Source: Lachnospiraceae bacterium
Lineage (GTDB): Bacteria; Bacillota; Clostridia; Lachnospirales; Lachnospiraceae
Reading direction: 5' to 3'
DNA: 39,498 nucleotides
Assembly: GCA_009774235.1 (NCBI GenBank)
Contig: VSNJ01000018.1
Location: forward strand, 1 to 39,498
The translations under genes and the position numbers were made by a program. This document shows positions 16,021 through 25,383 of the stretch, piece after piece (position 1 is the stretch's first letter; the number at the start of each line of letters is the position of its first letter). A model generated the notes under the pieces. It saw nothing but the letters and a program-made list of their open reading frames with translations. It was not told where the DNA came from and made no database searches.

Positions 16021-18107
16021 TACTCCCTGGTCCTTTTAAATTCTACATTATATGAGTTGCCAGTTGCTTCGTCATCCCTGTACAGGGTTACAGTTCCATT
16101 ATTTTCGCTCCATCCTTCTATCTCAAACTTCTTAGGGAAATCATCATAACCTAATACACCATCCCAGACCGTTTTCTTATCCCCATCCTGCATAAGCACA
16201 AGTGTAATCTTGCCACTGTCTTCTGGGAAATCAAAAGGATTGCCGCTTATAGTTACACTTCCTATATAAACATATGAAACATCCTCTGTAGGTTCAGGTG
16301 TAGGAGGTGCTTCTGTCTCAACAGGGTCTTCTTTTGGTCCAAGGCTTACAGCATAATCAATTACAGTACCTACTTCCACTTCTGTATCCCTTGCGACTGA
16401 CTGGTTTACTACTACTCCGTTTTCGTATTTATCAGAATAAATATAATTTACTTTCTTGCCTTTAAGACCTCTTTCTGCAAGCCTTTCAAGTGCAACCTGT
16501 TCTGTCTTTCCAACAATATTCGGCACTTTTGCCATCTTATTTTCTGGTCCTTTACTTACCAGTATATTAACAGCTGAACCTTTGCCCACAGCTGAACCAA
16601 CAACAGGGTCAGTACCACATACTTTTCCAGCTTCTACACTGTCACTATATACTTCCGTTTTTCCTGAAACTGCCAGCCCAAGACTTTCCAGCTCAGTCAT
16701 TGCAGACTCAACTGTATAATTTACCAGGTTTGGAATTGTTATATTAGTTTTCCCCTGGCTGTAATAAATAGTTATTATTGTATATTCTTCTACCTGGTCT
16801 CCCGCTTTTGGTTTCTGGTCTATAACTTTATTAGCATCTTCATCTGATTCAACAGGTTCCAGTTTCCACTTAAGGTTTACATCATCAAGCATTTTTTCTG
16901 CCTCTTCAAGGGAATGTCCTGTAATATCAGGCACATCTGCCATACTAGCAGATACCCCGCTTGTAGGAAGTGCTTCCCCTGTAGCTGTTGGCACAGGTGT
17001 TGTATCTACTTTATCTTTATTTTTACCTTCTCCCCACCATCCACTTACTTTTCCGACAATAAGAAGTATTACTACTATTATAATTATAGCAACTGCAACG
17101 CTGCATACTTTAAGTATCCTTTCAAGTTTTGGGTCTATAGCATCTTCATCAAGTTTTTCTTCTTCCCTTACAGTCTCAGGAACTACCCTTCCTGCTTCTT
17201 TTTTAATATCACCTAATTCTGCATCCGAAATCATTATAGTAGGCGAAGAATCTACATTATCTGCCATATATATAACATAGCTGCCATCTGGTTCTGCAAG
17301 TGCACGTTTCAGGTCTGAGATAAGTGCCGCTGCTGACATATAGCGCATATCTGGCTTTTTCTGCATACATTTCTGTACTATCTTAGAAAGGCTGCGTGGT
17401 ATATCCTGCCCCATTGTATCAAGTAAAGGCGCATCCTCCTGTATATGTGCAAGCGCAACTGTAACTGTGCTTTCTCCCTCAAATGGCACTTTGCCTGAAA
17501 GCATTTCATACATAGTTACGCCAAGCGAATAAATATCACTTTTCTCATCACTATAACCGCCTCTTGCCTGTTCAGGGCTGATATAGTGTACTGAACCCAT
17601 TGCATTAGATGTAATTGTATTTGAGGTCGCTGCTTTGGCAATTCCAAAATCTGTAACTTTTACCTTTCCCTCTTTGGAAATAATAATATTTTGTGGTTTT
17701 ATATCACGGTGTATAATATGGTTGTCATGTGCTGCTTCCATTCCTTGTGCAATTTGTATACCTATACCAACTGCTTCTTTTACATCAAGTTTACCCTTTT
17801 TCTCAATAAATTTCTTCAGGGTAATGCCTTCAACCAGTTCCATAACAATATAATATAAGCCGTTATCATCACCTACATCATATACATTTACAATATTAGG
17901 ATGTGACAGTCCAGCAACAGACTGTGCTTCTCCTCTGAACTTAGTTACAAATTTAGCATCATTACTATATTCCTGTTTCAGAATTTTTATTGCAACATAC
18001 CTGTTTAAACGGTGACATTTGGCTTTATAAACATCTGCCATGCCGCCGGAACCGACTTTATCGATAATTTCATATCTTTCACTTATCATCATTCCCGGAC
18101 TAATCAT
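16020..18107 (-). CDS. prkC: PASTA-domain Ser/Thr protein kinase
   Basis: A membrane kinase that senses muropeptides or lipid II and phosphorylates wall, division and translation proteins. The 695-residue product has a complete Hanks-type kinase domain: GSGGMADVY glycine loop, Lys41 in AIKIL, HRD at 133-135, DFG at 153-155, and an HYISPEQARG activation segment. A membrane helix near residue 340 separates it from an outside part with three PASTA domains and a C-terminal domain of about 90 residues without recognised family. The frame opens four codons earlier, but that ATG is part of the GGAGG that serves the start used here. It is partnered by the PP2C phosphatase upstream. Confidence 0.95.
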   Translation of the reverse strand: MISPGMMISERYEIIDKVGSGGMADVYKAKCHRLNRYVAIKILKQEYSNDAKFVTKFRGEAQSVAGLSHPNIVNVYDVGDDNGLYYIVMELVEGITLKKFIEKKGKLDVKEAVGIGIQIAQGMEAAHDNHIIHRDIKPQNIIISKEGKVKVTDFGIAKAATSNTITSNAMGSVHYISPEQARGGYSDEKSDIYSLGVTMYEMLSGKVPFEGESTVTVALAHIQEDAPLLDTMGQDIPRSLSKIVQKCMQKKPDMRYMSAAALISDLKRALAEPDGSYVIYMADNVDSSPTIMISDAELGDIKKEAGRVVPETVREEEKLDEDAIDPKLERILKVCSVAVAIIIIVVILLIVGKVSGWWGEGKNKDKVDTTPVPTATGEALPTSGVSASMADVPDITGHSLEEAEKMLDDVNLKWKLEPVESDEDANKVIDQKPKAGDQVEEYTIITIYYSQGKTNITIPNLVNYTVESAMTELESLGLAVSGKTEVYSDSVEAGKVCGTDPVVGSAVGKGSAVNILVSKGPENKMAKVPNIVGKTEQVALERLAERGLKGKKVNYIYSDKYENGVVVNQSVARDTEVEVGTVIDYAVSLGPKEDPVETEAPPTPEPTEDVSYVYIGSVTISGNPFDFPEDSGKITLVLMQDGDKKTVWDGVLGYDDFPKKFEIEGWSENNGTVTLYRDDEATGNSYNVEFKRTRE

Positions 18108-18156
18108 TCTATCCTCCATTCCGCCACTTATGGCTCTTTTCCTGAATTAATCCTAT

Positions 18157-18174
18157 GCCAGGCACTGTCCTGGC
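18157..18174 (-). other. Intercistronic hairpin between prpC and prkC
   Basis: GCCAGG (18157-18162) and CCTGGC (18169-18174) form a 6-bp stem with a six-base loop, placed 22 bases after the prpC stop. There is no T-tract. The stem core resembles the hairpins in other operon gaps of this window. Confidence 0.45.
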
Positions 18175-18195
18175 TTATAAAGCAGAACTTAGATT

Positions 18196-18918
18196 TCAGA
18201 CTACTTCTGCCAGAATCACTGTAATATTATCATAGCCACCGTTTTCATTGGCCTTAGCTACAAGCACCTCAACTGCTTTCTCAATAGAACTACTGTGCTT
18301 TACAATATATTCAATATCATCATCCTCAATCATGTTTGTAAGCCCGTCTGTACACATAAGTACAATATCTGATGTTTCTACTGATATTTCAAAATAATCC
18401 GCACGTACCCGGTCATCAATGCCTAATGCCCTTGTTATAATATTTTTCTGTGGATGTATTCTTGCTTCCCTTTCTGTTATATTACCATTCTTAACCATCT
18501 CTTCAACGAGTGAATGGTCACTTGTAATCTGTTTTATCCCGTTATTTATAAGATATAAGCGTGAATCCCCAATATTGGCTACATATAATGTCCTGTCCTG
18601 CAATGTACATGCAACCACTGTTGTGCCCATGCCTTCATACTGTGAATTTTCTCTGGCTTCTTTATATACAGCCATGTTAGCGGCCATAACTGCCTCATTA
18701 AATATTGTTACAGGAGTACTATGCCTGCTTGATGCTATTGAATGTACTATACTCTCTACACAAAGCTTTGAAGCATGGTCTCCTGCTTTATGTCCTCCCA
18801 TGCCATCTGCAACAATAAACAGGTTATGGAAACTACCAACGGGATTATCACAGCAGTAAAAGTAATCCTGGTTCATCTGGCGTTTCCTGCCAACATCAGT
18901 TTTCGCATATGTTTTCAT
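18196..18918 (-). CDS. prpC: PP2C-family Ser/Thr phosphatase
   Basis: A metal-dependent phosphatase (Stp1/PrpC type) that reverses PrkC phosphorylation. The 240 residues contain the metal-binding motifs DGMGGH near residue 40, GDSRLYL near 118 and DGLTNM near 191, together with NQD at the N-terminus. Length is typical. GGAGG lies eight bases before the ATG. The first 23 bases overlap the 3' end of rlmN, and prkC follows, so kinase and phosphatase should be made together. Confidence 0.95.
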   Translation of the reverse strand: MKTYAKTDVGRKRQMNQDYFYCCDNPVGSFHNLFIVADGMGGHKAGDHASKLCVESIVHSIASSRHSTPVTIFNEAVMAANMAVYKEARENSQYEGMGTTVVACTLQDRTLYVANIGDSRLYLINNGIKQITSDHSLVEEMVKNGNITEREARIHPQKNIITRALGIDDRVRADYFEISVETSDIVLMCTDGLTNMIEDDDIEYIVKHSSSIEKAVEVLVAKANENGGYDNITVILAEVV

Positions 18919-19969
18919 GTAGTTCCCCTCCTTTGTTCTTATTCCTTAACTGGCCGCAGGCAGCATCTATGTCACTGCCCATTTCTCTTCTAATAGTAAC
19001 ATTTATCCGGTTTTTTTCAAGTATTAATTTAAAGTGCTGTATCCCTGTAGTTCCTGGGCGGCTTCCTGCCCTTCCTTTTACAGGGTTAAGTGGTATAAGG
19101 TTCACATGGCAGTTTATTCCATGCAGAAGTTTTGCAAGTTTTTCCGCATGTACCGGCTGGTCATTGGTTCCTTCCATAAGGCTGTATTCAAATGTTATCC
19201 TGCGTCCGGTCTTTTCTATATAATGCCTGCAAGTTTCTATTATTTCATCAATGGAATATCTTTCCGCTACAGGCATTATCTGTTTCCTTATACCATCATC
19301 TGGTGCATGTAATGATATTGCCAGAGTTATTGCCAGATGCTCTTCCTCAAGCTCTTTAATTTTTTCTACAATGCCACATGTAGAAAGTGTAATATTTCTC
19401 TGGCTTATATTTAAACCATTACCATCTGAAAGCATCTTTATAAATTTTACAACGTTATTATAGTTATCTAACGGTTCTCCTATGCCCATAAGTATTACAT
19501 TAGAAACACGTTCTCCTGTAAGCCGTTGTATTTCATATACCTGTCCAAGCATTTCTGATGGCGCAAGGTTCCTTATAAGACCTCCCACTGTTGATGCACA
19601 AAACCTGCATCCCATACGGCATCCTGCCTGTGTAGATATACACACACTGTTGCCATGTTTATATTTCATTAGTACACTTTCAACTGTATTACCATCATAA
19701 AGCTGCATCAGGAATTTACATGTTCCATCAGCAGAAACCTGTTTCTTTATTACATTTGTGCTTGTAATTGTACAACTTTTTTTAAATTTTTCCCTTAATT
19801 CTTTTGGAACGTTTGCCATATCATCAAAAGATGGCACAAGTTTCTTATGTATCCACCCATACACCTGCTTTGCCCTGAATCCTTTTTCACCTATACTTTC
19901 AATAAACTCTTTTAATTCATCAAAATCCAGGCTTTTTATATCTTTTTTTTCTATTTGTTTTTCTGCCAA
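18896..19969 (-). CDS. rlmN: 23S rRNA (A2503-C2) and tRNA (A37-C2) methyltransferase
   Basis: A radical-SAM enzyme that methylates A2503 in 23S rRNA and A37 in some tRNAs. The 357-residue protein has the CxxxCxxC iron-sulphur motif at Cys117, Cys121 and Cys124. It has the GIGEPLDNY motif, and a C-terminal methyl-carrying cysteine in the DAACGQL block (about residue 338). The start is TTG at 19969: the next in-frame Met is at residue 51, far into the conserved N-terminus. AGGATGGTGA lies shortly before it. It overlaps prpC by 23 bases. Confidence 0.93.
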   Translation of the reverse strand: MAEKQIEKKDIKSLDFDELKEFIESIGEKGFRAKQVYGWIHKKLVPSFDDMANVPKELREKFKKSCTITSTNVIKKQVSADGTCKFLMQLYDGNTVESVLMKYKHGNSVCISTQAGCRMGCRFCASTVGGLIRNLAPSEMLGQVYEIQRLTGERVSNVILMGIGEPLDNYNNVVKFIKMLSDGNGLNISQRNITLSTCGIVEKIKELEEEHLAITLAISLHAPDDGIRKQIMPVAERYSIDEIIETCRHYIEKTGRRITFEYSLMEGTNDQPVHAEKLAKLLHGINCHVNLIPLNPVKGRAGSRPGTTGIQHFKLILEKNRINVTIRREMGSDIDAACGQLRNKNKGGELHENICEN

Positions 19970-20004
19970 TGTATCACCATCCTGTTTTTTAGATTAATAC
20001 ATAA

Positions 20005-21405
20005 TTAATCTCTTTTAATAAATGAAGCTACAAAGAAACCATCTGTTCCATCTTTTGATGGAAGCACCTGTATATACCCGTCCCTTCCTGTCTTTCCTTT
20101 AAGGCACTCTGGAAGCACTTCTTCTATAGATTCATTTACAAATGGCAGCCTGTCAGTTATCCACTTTAAGTTTTCCAGGTTTTCTTCCTGTGTAACAGTA
20201 CATGTGCTATATATAAGCCTTCCACCGGGCTTTACATACCTGCCTGATATTTCCAGTATATCCCTTTGTAAAGCAGCAAGTTCTTTTATATCACCAGGCT
20301 TTGTTTTATATTTTATATCACATTTTTTGCCTGTTACCCCAAGCCCTGAACATGGAAGGTCTGCAATAATTATATCGGCTTTTTCCTTCCATTCCTCCTT
20401 GTATAAAAGTGCATCATTTTCATATACACATATATTTCCAAACCCAGTACGCTTTACATTTTCACGTATAAGTTCCGTTTTACCTTTAGAAATATCACAA
20501 GATATAACTTTTCCTGTACCATTTAAAATATCTGCCGCATGCAATGTCTTACCGCCAGGTGCAGCACATATATCAATAATTGTATTATTCTCTTTAATCC
20601 GTGAAACTGCTGCAACAAGCATTGAGCTTTCATCCTGCACCTGCACAAGCCCGTCCATGAATACACCTAGTGATGCCAGGCGGTCATATCCGCTTATTTT
20701 TAATGCATACGTGAAGAAACTACCTTCTTGTACACTAACTCCGTCCCTTTTAAGCAGTCCTGTTATTTCAGATACATCTGCCTTAGAAATATTACACCTT
20801 ACTGTTGTATGTTTCTGCCCATTTAAATACGCATCAAGGACAGATTCTGTTATTTCCTCCCCATATACAGCACAATATTTTTCCACTATCCATTCTGGCA
20901 TGGAATATTTTACAGAGGCATAACGTATAAAACCATCTTTATATTGTGGATATTGTATAGTATCTTTTCCACGCATAATACTTCTGGTTACACCATTTAC
21001 AAAACCACGGAGACCAGCAAAACCACGCATTACAGCAAGGTTTACAGCTTCATTGCATGCAGCACTTTCTGGTACCTGGTCCATGTAAAATATCTGGTAA
21101 ACTGCCATACGTATAATATTTCTTATAACTGGCTTCATTTTATGGACCTTTACATTTGAAAAGCAGTTAATTATATAATCAAGCGTAACTGCCCTTTCAA
21201 CTGTCCCATCACAAAGCCTTGAAATAAAAGCCCTGTCTCTTTTATCTGGAATAACACCACTGTCTAAAACTGCATGCAGTGCTTTATCTGAATATTCCCC
21301 TTTTTCCATTACATTTATAATAATATCAAGGGCATATGCACGTATATTTTGCTTTTTATCTTTTGCATAATTACTTTCTTTCTTCAAACTGCTCTCCCTT
21401 TTCAA
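20005..21405 (-). CDS. rsmB: 16S rRNA (cytosine-967-C5)-methyltransferase
   Basis: A 466-residue enzyme with an N-terminal NusB-like helical RNA-binding domain (about 1-165), then a SAM-dependent methyltransferase domain. That domain has DICAAPGGKTLH (SAM site), ADLPCSGLGVTG (first catalytic-loop cysteine) and STCTVTQEEN (second cysteine). The start is a TTG at 21405 with GAGG eight bases before it; another TTG six codons later is also possible. It overlaps the fmt 3' end by 35 bases, suggesting coupling. Confidence 0.93.
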   Translation of the reverse strand: MKRESSLKKESNYAKDKKQNIRAYALDIIINVMEKGEYSDKALHAVLDSGVIPDKRDRAFISRLCDGTVERAVTLDYIINCFSNVKVHKMKPVIRNIIRMAVYQIFYMDQVPESAACNEAVNLAVMRGFAGLRGFVNGVTRSIMRGKDTIQYPQYKDGFIRYASVKYSMPEWIVEKYCAVYGEEITESVLDAYLNGQKHTTVRCNISKADVSEITGLLKRDGVSVQEGSFFTYALKISGYDRLASLGVFMDGLVQVQDESSMLVAAVSRIKENNTIIDICAAPGGKTLHAADILNGTGKVISCDISKGKTELIRENVKRTGFGNICVYENDALLYKEEWKEKADIIIADLPCSGLGVTGKKCDIKYKTKPGDIKELAALQRDILEISGRYVKPGGRLIYSTCTVTQEENLENLKWITDRLPFVNESIEEVLPECLKGKTGRDGYIQVLPSKDGTDGFFVASFIKRD

Positions 21406-22318
21406 CTTTATATCCTCTTAAGAAAGCCTCTGTTTCCATTCTCTTTTTGCCTTCTGGCTGCAATGAAACAATAACAAGGTATCCGTCACCAGTTTTTACA
21501 ACTATCTCTCCATTTTCTGTACTGGTTATTGTACCTGGCTTTACAGAAGCATCCATTTCCCCTTCTGGCATTACATATGCATCCCATATTTTAACCATCT
21601 TGCCATGCAGATACGTAAAAGTGCCTGGCCATGGGTTTAATCCCCTTACCAGTCTTTCAATTTCTGCTGCCGGTGCATTAAAAGCAATACATCCCATATC
21701 TTTGTTTAACATCTTTGCATAAGTATGTGCCTCATTATCCTGTTTTACAGGGCTTAATATGCCTTCTTCTGCCATATCAAGGACTTCAAGTACCATAGGG
21801 CCTCCTAGAAGTGCAAGCTTTTCAAACAAGCTTCCTCCTGTTTCTTTCTTATCCAACGGGCACTTCTTTACAAGAAGTATATCACCTGTATCAATTCCTT
21901 CATCCATCTGCTGTATTGTAACACCACTTTCTTTATCCCCGTTTATTACAGCCCACTGTATTGGTGCAGCACCTCTTAGTTTTGGCAGAAGTGATGCATG
22001 TACATTTATACAGCCATATTTTGGAAGATTTAGTATCTCTGCTGTCAGTATTTGTCCAAATGCAACTACTACAATAACATCTGGATTTATTTCTTTTAAT
22101 TGTCTTATTACTTCTGGTTCTTTTACCTTGGCTGGCTGGTAAACTTCTATGCCTGCTTTCTGTGCTGCCTCTTTTACAGGGGTTATGGCAGGCTTTTTGC
22201 TTCTCCCTTTTGGTTTGTCAGGCTGTGTAAATACAGCCACAACCTCATGTTTGCTATTTATAAGACAGTTTAATGTATCAACTGCAAAATCAGGTGTACC
22301 CATAAATACTATTCTCAA
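21371..22318 (-). CDS. fmt: Methionyl-tRNA formyltransferase
   Basis: Formylates initiator Met-tRNA using 10-formyl-tetrahydrofolate. The 315 residues start RIVFMGTPDFAV. They carry the folate-binding HASLLPKLRGAAPIQWAV block with the catalytic Asn/His/Asp neighbourhood (NVHASLLP and MDEGIDTGDIL), and a C-terminal OB-like tRNA-binding domain. The start codon is TTG at 22318, with AAGGAGG six bases before it and the conserved N-terminus directly after. In many Firmicutes it directly follows def; here an 88-bp repeat element lies in the 242-base gap. Confidence 0.95.
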   Translation of the reverse strand: MRIVFMGTPDFAVDTLNCLINSKHEVVAVFTQPDKPKGRSKKPAITPVKEAAQKAGIEVYQPAKVKEPEVIRQLKEINPDVIVVVAFGQILTAEILNLPKYGCINVHASLLPKLRGAAPIQWAVINGDKESGVTIQQMDEGIDTGDILLVKKCPLDKKETGGSLFEKLALLGGPMVLEVLDMAEEGILSPVKQDNEAHTYAKMLNKDMGCIAFNAPAAEIERLVRGLNPWPGTFTYLHGKMVKIWDAYVMPEGEMDASVKPGTITSTENGEIVVKTGDGYLVIVSLQPEGKKRMETEAFLRGYKVEKGEQFEERK

Positions 22319-22340
22319 AATATGCCTCCTTCCTTAAAAC

Positions 22341-22428
22341 GTGTTTGAAAATTAAATGCTGTACAAATTATGTTGCTCTGGCAATTCCAAAGTAATATAC
22401 TCTTTGTATAATTTTAATTTTCAAACAC
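22341..22428. mobile_element. MITE-like 88-bp element between def and fmt
   Basis: GTGTTTGAAAATTAAA (22341-22356) and its exact reverse complement (22413-22428) form perfect 16-bp terminal inverted repeats around a 56-base AT-rich centre. Nothing is coded. A related copy lacking one end lies at 12541-12602. The element sits about ten bases before the fmt Shine-Dalgarno, so it is part of the fmt leader. No clear target-site duplication is visible. Confidence 0.6.
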
Positions 22429-22560
22429 ATATAAGTCCTTTATTTATCTAATATTCCATAGTAAAACTTTAATTTCTGCCAGGATAGGATACTGGGTTTG
22501 CTGGACTAAATTGCATTGTGTAATGGCTTATCAATGTACATGTATGATTAGGCAAAATTA

Positions 22561-23046
22561 TTATTTATTTTCATCTATAGAAGATGTGTCTACTAAATCA
22601 CCCTCAACTTTTGAAACATATAATATGCCTGAAAGATGGTCTATCTCATGCTGTAGTGCACGTGCTAGCAGTTCTTCGCCTTCCACAATTATTTCTTTCA
22701 TATGTTCGTTGTATGCCTTTACTTTTACATAATTAGCCCTTGTAACAATGCCAGACTTTCCTGGCACGCTAAGGCAGGCTTCCTGTCCTGTCTGTTCACC
22801 TGAACGTTCAATTATCTCAGGATTTATAAGTACCAGGGGGCTGTTTCCTTCTTCTGATACATCTATTACCACTATTTGTTTAAGTACCCCCACCTGTGGT
22901 GCTGCAAGCCCTACCCCGTTTGCCTCATACATTGTATCAAGCATGTCACCAATAAGTAAAGCTGTACGTGGTGTTATAAGCTTAACGGGCTTTGTGTTAT
23001 GTCCAAGTATTTCATCACCTATTGTCCTTATTTTCCTAATAGCCAT
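22561..23046 (-). CDS. def: Peptide deformylase
   Basis: Removes the formyl group from nascent N-terminal Met. The 161-residue metalloenzyme has all three motifs: GVGLAAPQVG (motif 1), QEACLSVPG (motif 2, metal-binding Cys) and HEIDHLSG (motif 3, two metal-binding His and the catalytic Glu). The C-terminus is slightly extended and acidic. The ATG follows AAGAGGGTTAAT. It lies 20 bases after priA. Confidence 0.96.
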   Translation of the reverse strand: MAIRKIRTIGDEILGHNTKPVKLITPRTALLIGDMLDTMYEANGVGLAAPQVGVLKQIVVIDVSEEGNSPLVLINPEIIERSGEQTGQEACLSVPGKSGIVTRANYVKVKAYNEHMKEIIVEGEELLARALQHEIDHLSGILYVSKVEGDLVDTSSIDENK

Positions 23047-23066
23047 ATTAACCCTCTTTTCTTTTA

Positions 23067-25313
23067 TTAACTTATTAAATTAAATTCAAAAATAATGCCA
23101 CAATCCTTAAATTCTGTGTCTTCTTCCTTAAATGCTTCTATACAGTCTTTCACTGAACGCAGTATGTTATAATCCATGCATTTACCATAAACCATTTTAC
23201 GGTAAATATCTTTTGCCTTAGCTACAGGAGCATCCACTGGACCAAGCACTTTAACAGCTTTATGCTGCTTTGCCATGTCCGCTGTTATTGTGGCAAGCTT
23301 TAAGGCACTTTCTTCATTTTCTGAAAATACCAATACTCCTAGTATATTTGAAACTGGCGGATATTGCAACATTTGTCTTATAGATACTTCCTGCTTAAAG
23401 AAACTTTCATAATCCTGCCTGGCTGCATTTACTATACTATAATGCCCTGGCTGGTATGCCTGCAGCACTACTTCGCCTTTCTTGCCACCCCTGCCTGCCC
23501 TGCCTGCTGCCTGTGCAACAAGCTGGTATGTGCGCTCTGCTGCCCTGTAATCACCTGTATTAAGTGATAAATCTGCAGCAATTATCCCTACAAGTGTTAC
23601 ATTAGGGAAATCATGTCCTTTTACTATCATCTGCGTCCCTATAAGTATATCCGCCTCACCCCTGCCAAACTGTCCAAGAATTCTGCCATGCCCCTCTTTA
23701 CCAGCTGTGGTATCAGCATCCATTCTTAATGTACGTGCTTGTGGGAATTTCTTCCTTACTGCTTCTTCAACCTGTTGTGTCCCTATTCCAAATGTGCCTA
23801 TATACTTTGAGCCACATGAAGGACATTTATCTGGCATAGGTATCTCATATCCACAAAAGTGGCATTTAAGCCTGTCAACAACACCTTTATGCATATGTGG
23901 CTTTAATGATACAGAACAGTGTGGGCATCCAGCAGTTTCACCACATTTCCTGCATGATATAAATCCCGCATAACCACGCCTGTTAATAAATATAATAACC
24001 TGCTCATGCTTTTTAAGCCTTTCTTCTATTGATAACTCCAGCTTCCTGCTAAATATAGAATAATTTTTTGCTTCAAATTCCTTCCTTAAATCAACTATAT
24101 GAACTTCTGGCAGCACAGCATTGCCAGCACGCTCTTCAATCTTAAAAAGCTTATATTCTCCTTTTAATGCCCTGTAATAAGATTCCAGTGATGGCGTAGC
24201 AGAGCCAAGCACAACACTTGCACCAAGCATTGCTGCCCTTTGCACAGCCACTTCCCTTGCATGGTATTTTGGAGGAGTTTCACTCTGGTAGCTCGTTTCA
24301 TGTTCCTCATCAACTACTATAATACCAAGATTAGGAAATGGTGTAAAAAGTGCTGTACGTGGTCCTATCATAATATCAATACTGCCTTCCTTTGCCCGCA
24401 TAAACTGGTCATACCTCTCACCAGCTGAAAGCCTTGAATGTACAACTGATACCCTGTCCCCAAACCTTTTATAAAACCTGTTTACAGTCTGGAATGTAAG
24501 CGCAATTTCTGGTATAAGCAAAACTGCCTGTTTGCCTTGCGCAACTACATCCTCAATTATATTCATATAAACTTCTGTCTTACCACTTCCTGTAACGCCA
24601 TATATTAAATAAGTCTTCCTTATGCCATCCCTGTAATCAGATAAAATACTGTCTGCTATATATTTCTGTCTGTCATTTAATTTATGCCTTGGGCAATCCC
24701 CACTTGCACTTTCTATAGGATTACGGTATTTTTTCACCAAATCTGTTCCAATTATACCCTTTTTCTCCAGACCATCAATAACTGCTTTAGAAACACCTGT
24801 TTCTTTTATAATAATACTGTAATCTGCACCATTATAATAAATATCATCTTCAATCCCTGAAAGATAAAAAAGTACCCTTGCCCTTGCAGAATTATGCTTC
24901 TTTTCAAACTCTTCTGCCATACCTTCCATTACCTTTTTCTCTACAAGAGGGTAAACAGTCCTTTTTATCTGCCCTTTAACTTCTTTTTTCACAGGCATTA
25001 CAGCTTTAATTGCGTTATTCATTGTTGAGCCATAGTTTTCTTTTATCCAGCCAGCAAGGGAAAGCAGGTGTGATTCAACTGCCACTCCCTGCTTTTCAAC
25101 CTGTATTATTTCTTTAATCCTGGATATATCATATACTGGATGGCTGGACAAGTTTACAACATATCCTTTAAGGGGTCTGTTGCCTTTTCCAAAAGGCACC
25201 TGGACAAGAGAACCTATCCTGGTATCTTTCTCCATGCCAGGTGGCACCTTATACTGGAATGTCCTGTCAAGGCTTTTTACAGATATATCAACTATTATAT
25301 CAGCAAATATCAT
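23067..25313 (-). CDS. priA: Primosomal protein N' (replication restart helicase PriA)
   Basis: A 3'-to-5' helicase that reloads the replisome at stalled forks. The 748-residue product has the N-terminal DNA-binding domain starting FADIIVDI, Walker A GVTGSGKTEVY, DEEHE as Walker B, then the zinc region with paired cysteines (CRKCGETAGCPHC and CHFCGYEI with CPSCGS). The second helicase lobe has GTQMIVKGHDFPNV and QAAGRAGR. The ATG at 25313 is chosen over one five codons earlier because that earlier ATG overlaps the GGAGG that serves it. Confidence 0.96.
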   Translation of the reverse strand: MIFADIIVDISVKSLDRTFQYKVPPGMEKDTRIGSLVQVPFGKGNRPLKGYVVNLSSHPVYDISRIKEIIQVEKQGVAVESHLLSLAGWIKENYGSTMNNAIKAVMPVKKEVKGQIKRTVYPLVEKKVMEGMAEEFEKKHNSARARVLFYLSGIEDDIYYNGADYSIIIKETGVSKAVIDGLEKKGIIGTDLVKKYRNPIESASGDCPRHKLNDRQKYIADSILSDYRDGIRKTYLIYGVTGSGKTEVYMNIIEDVVAQGKQAVLLIPEIALTFQTVNRFYKRFGDRVSVVHSRLSAGERYDQFMRAKEGSIDIMIGPRTALFTPFPNLGIIVVDEEHETSYQSETPPKYHAREVAVQRAAMLGASVVLGSATPSLESYYRALKGEYKLFKIEERAGNAVLPEVHIVDLRKEFEAKNYSIFSRKLELSIEERLKKHEQVIIFINRRGYAGFISCRKCGETAGCPHCSVSLKPHMHKGVVDRLKCHFCGYEIPMPDKCPSCGSKYIGTFGIGTQQVEEAVRKKFPQARTLRMDADTTAGKEGHGRILGQFGRGEADILIGTQMIVKGHDFPNVTLVGIIAADLSLNTGDYRAAERTYQLVAQAAGRAGRGGKKGEVVLQAYQPGHYSIVNAARQDYESFFKQEVSIRQMLQYPPVSNILGVLVFSENEESALKLATITADMAKQHKAVKVLGPVDAPVAKAKDIYRKMVYGKCMDYNILRSVKDCIEAFKEEDTEFKDCGIIFEFNLIS

Positions 25314-25383
25314 AAATCCTCCATGCAATTCCTGCTGCCTTATATTTCTTATGCAATGTATACTATTATTGTTGTATAAATGG

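Noticed and set aside
22477..22493. CCAG/CTGG hairpin between def and fmt
   Set aside because: Only four base pairs, too weak to count with the other intercistronic hairpins.
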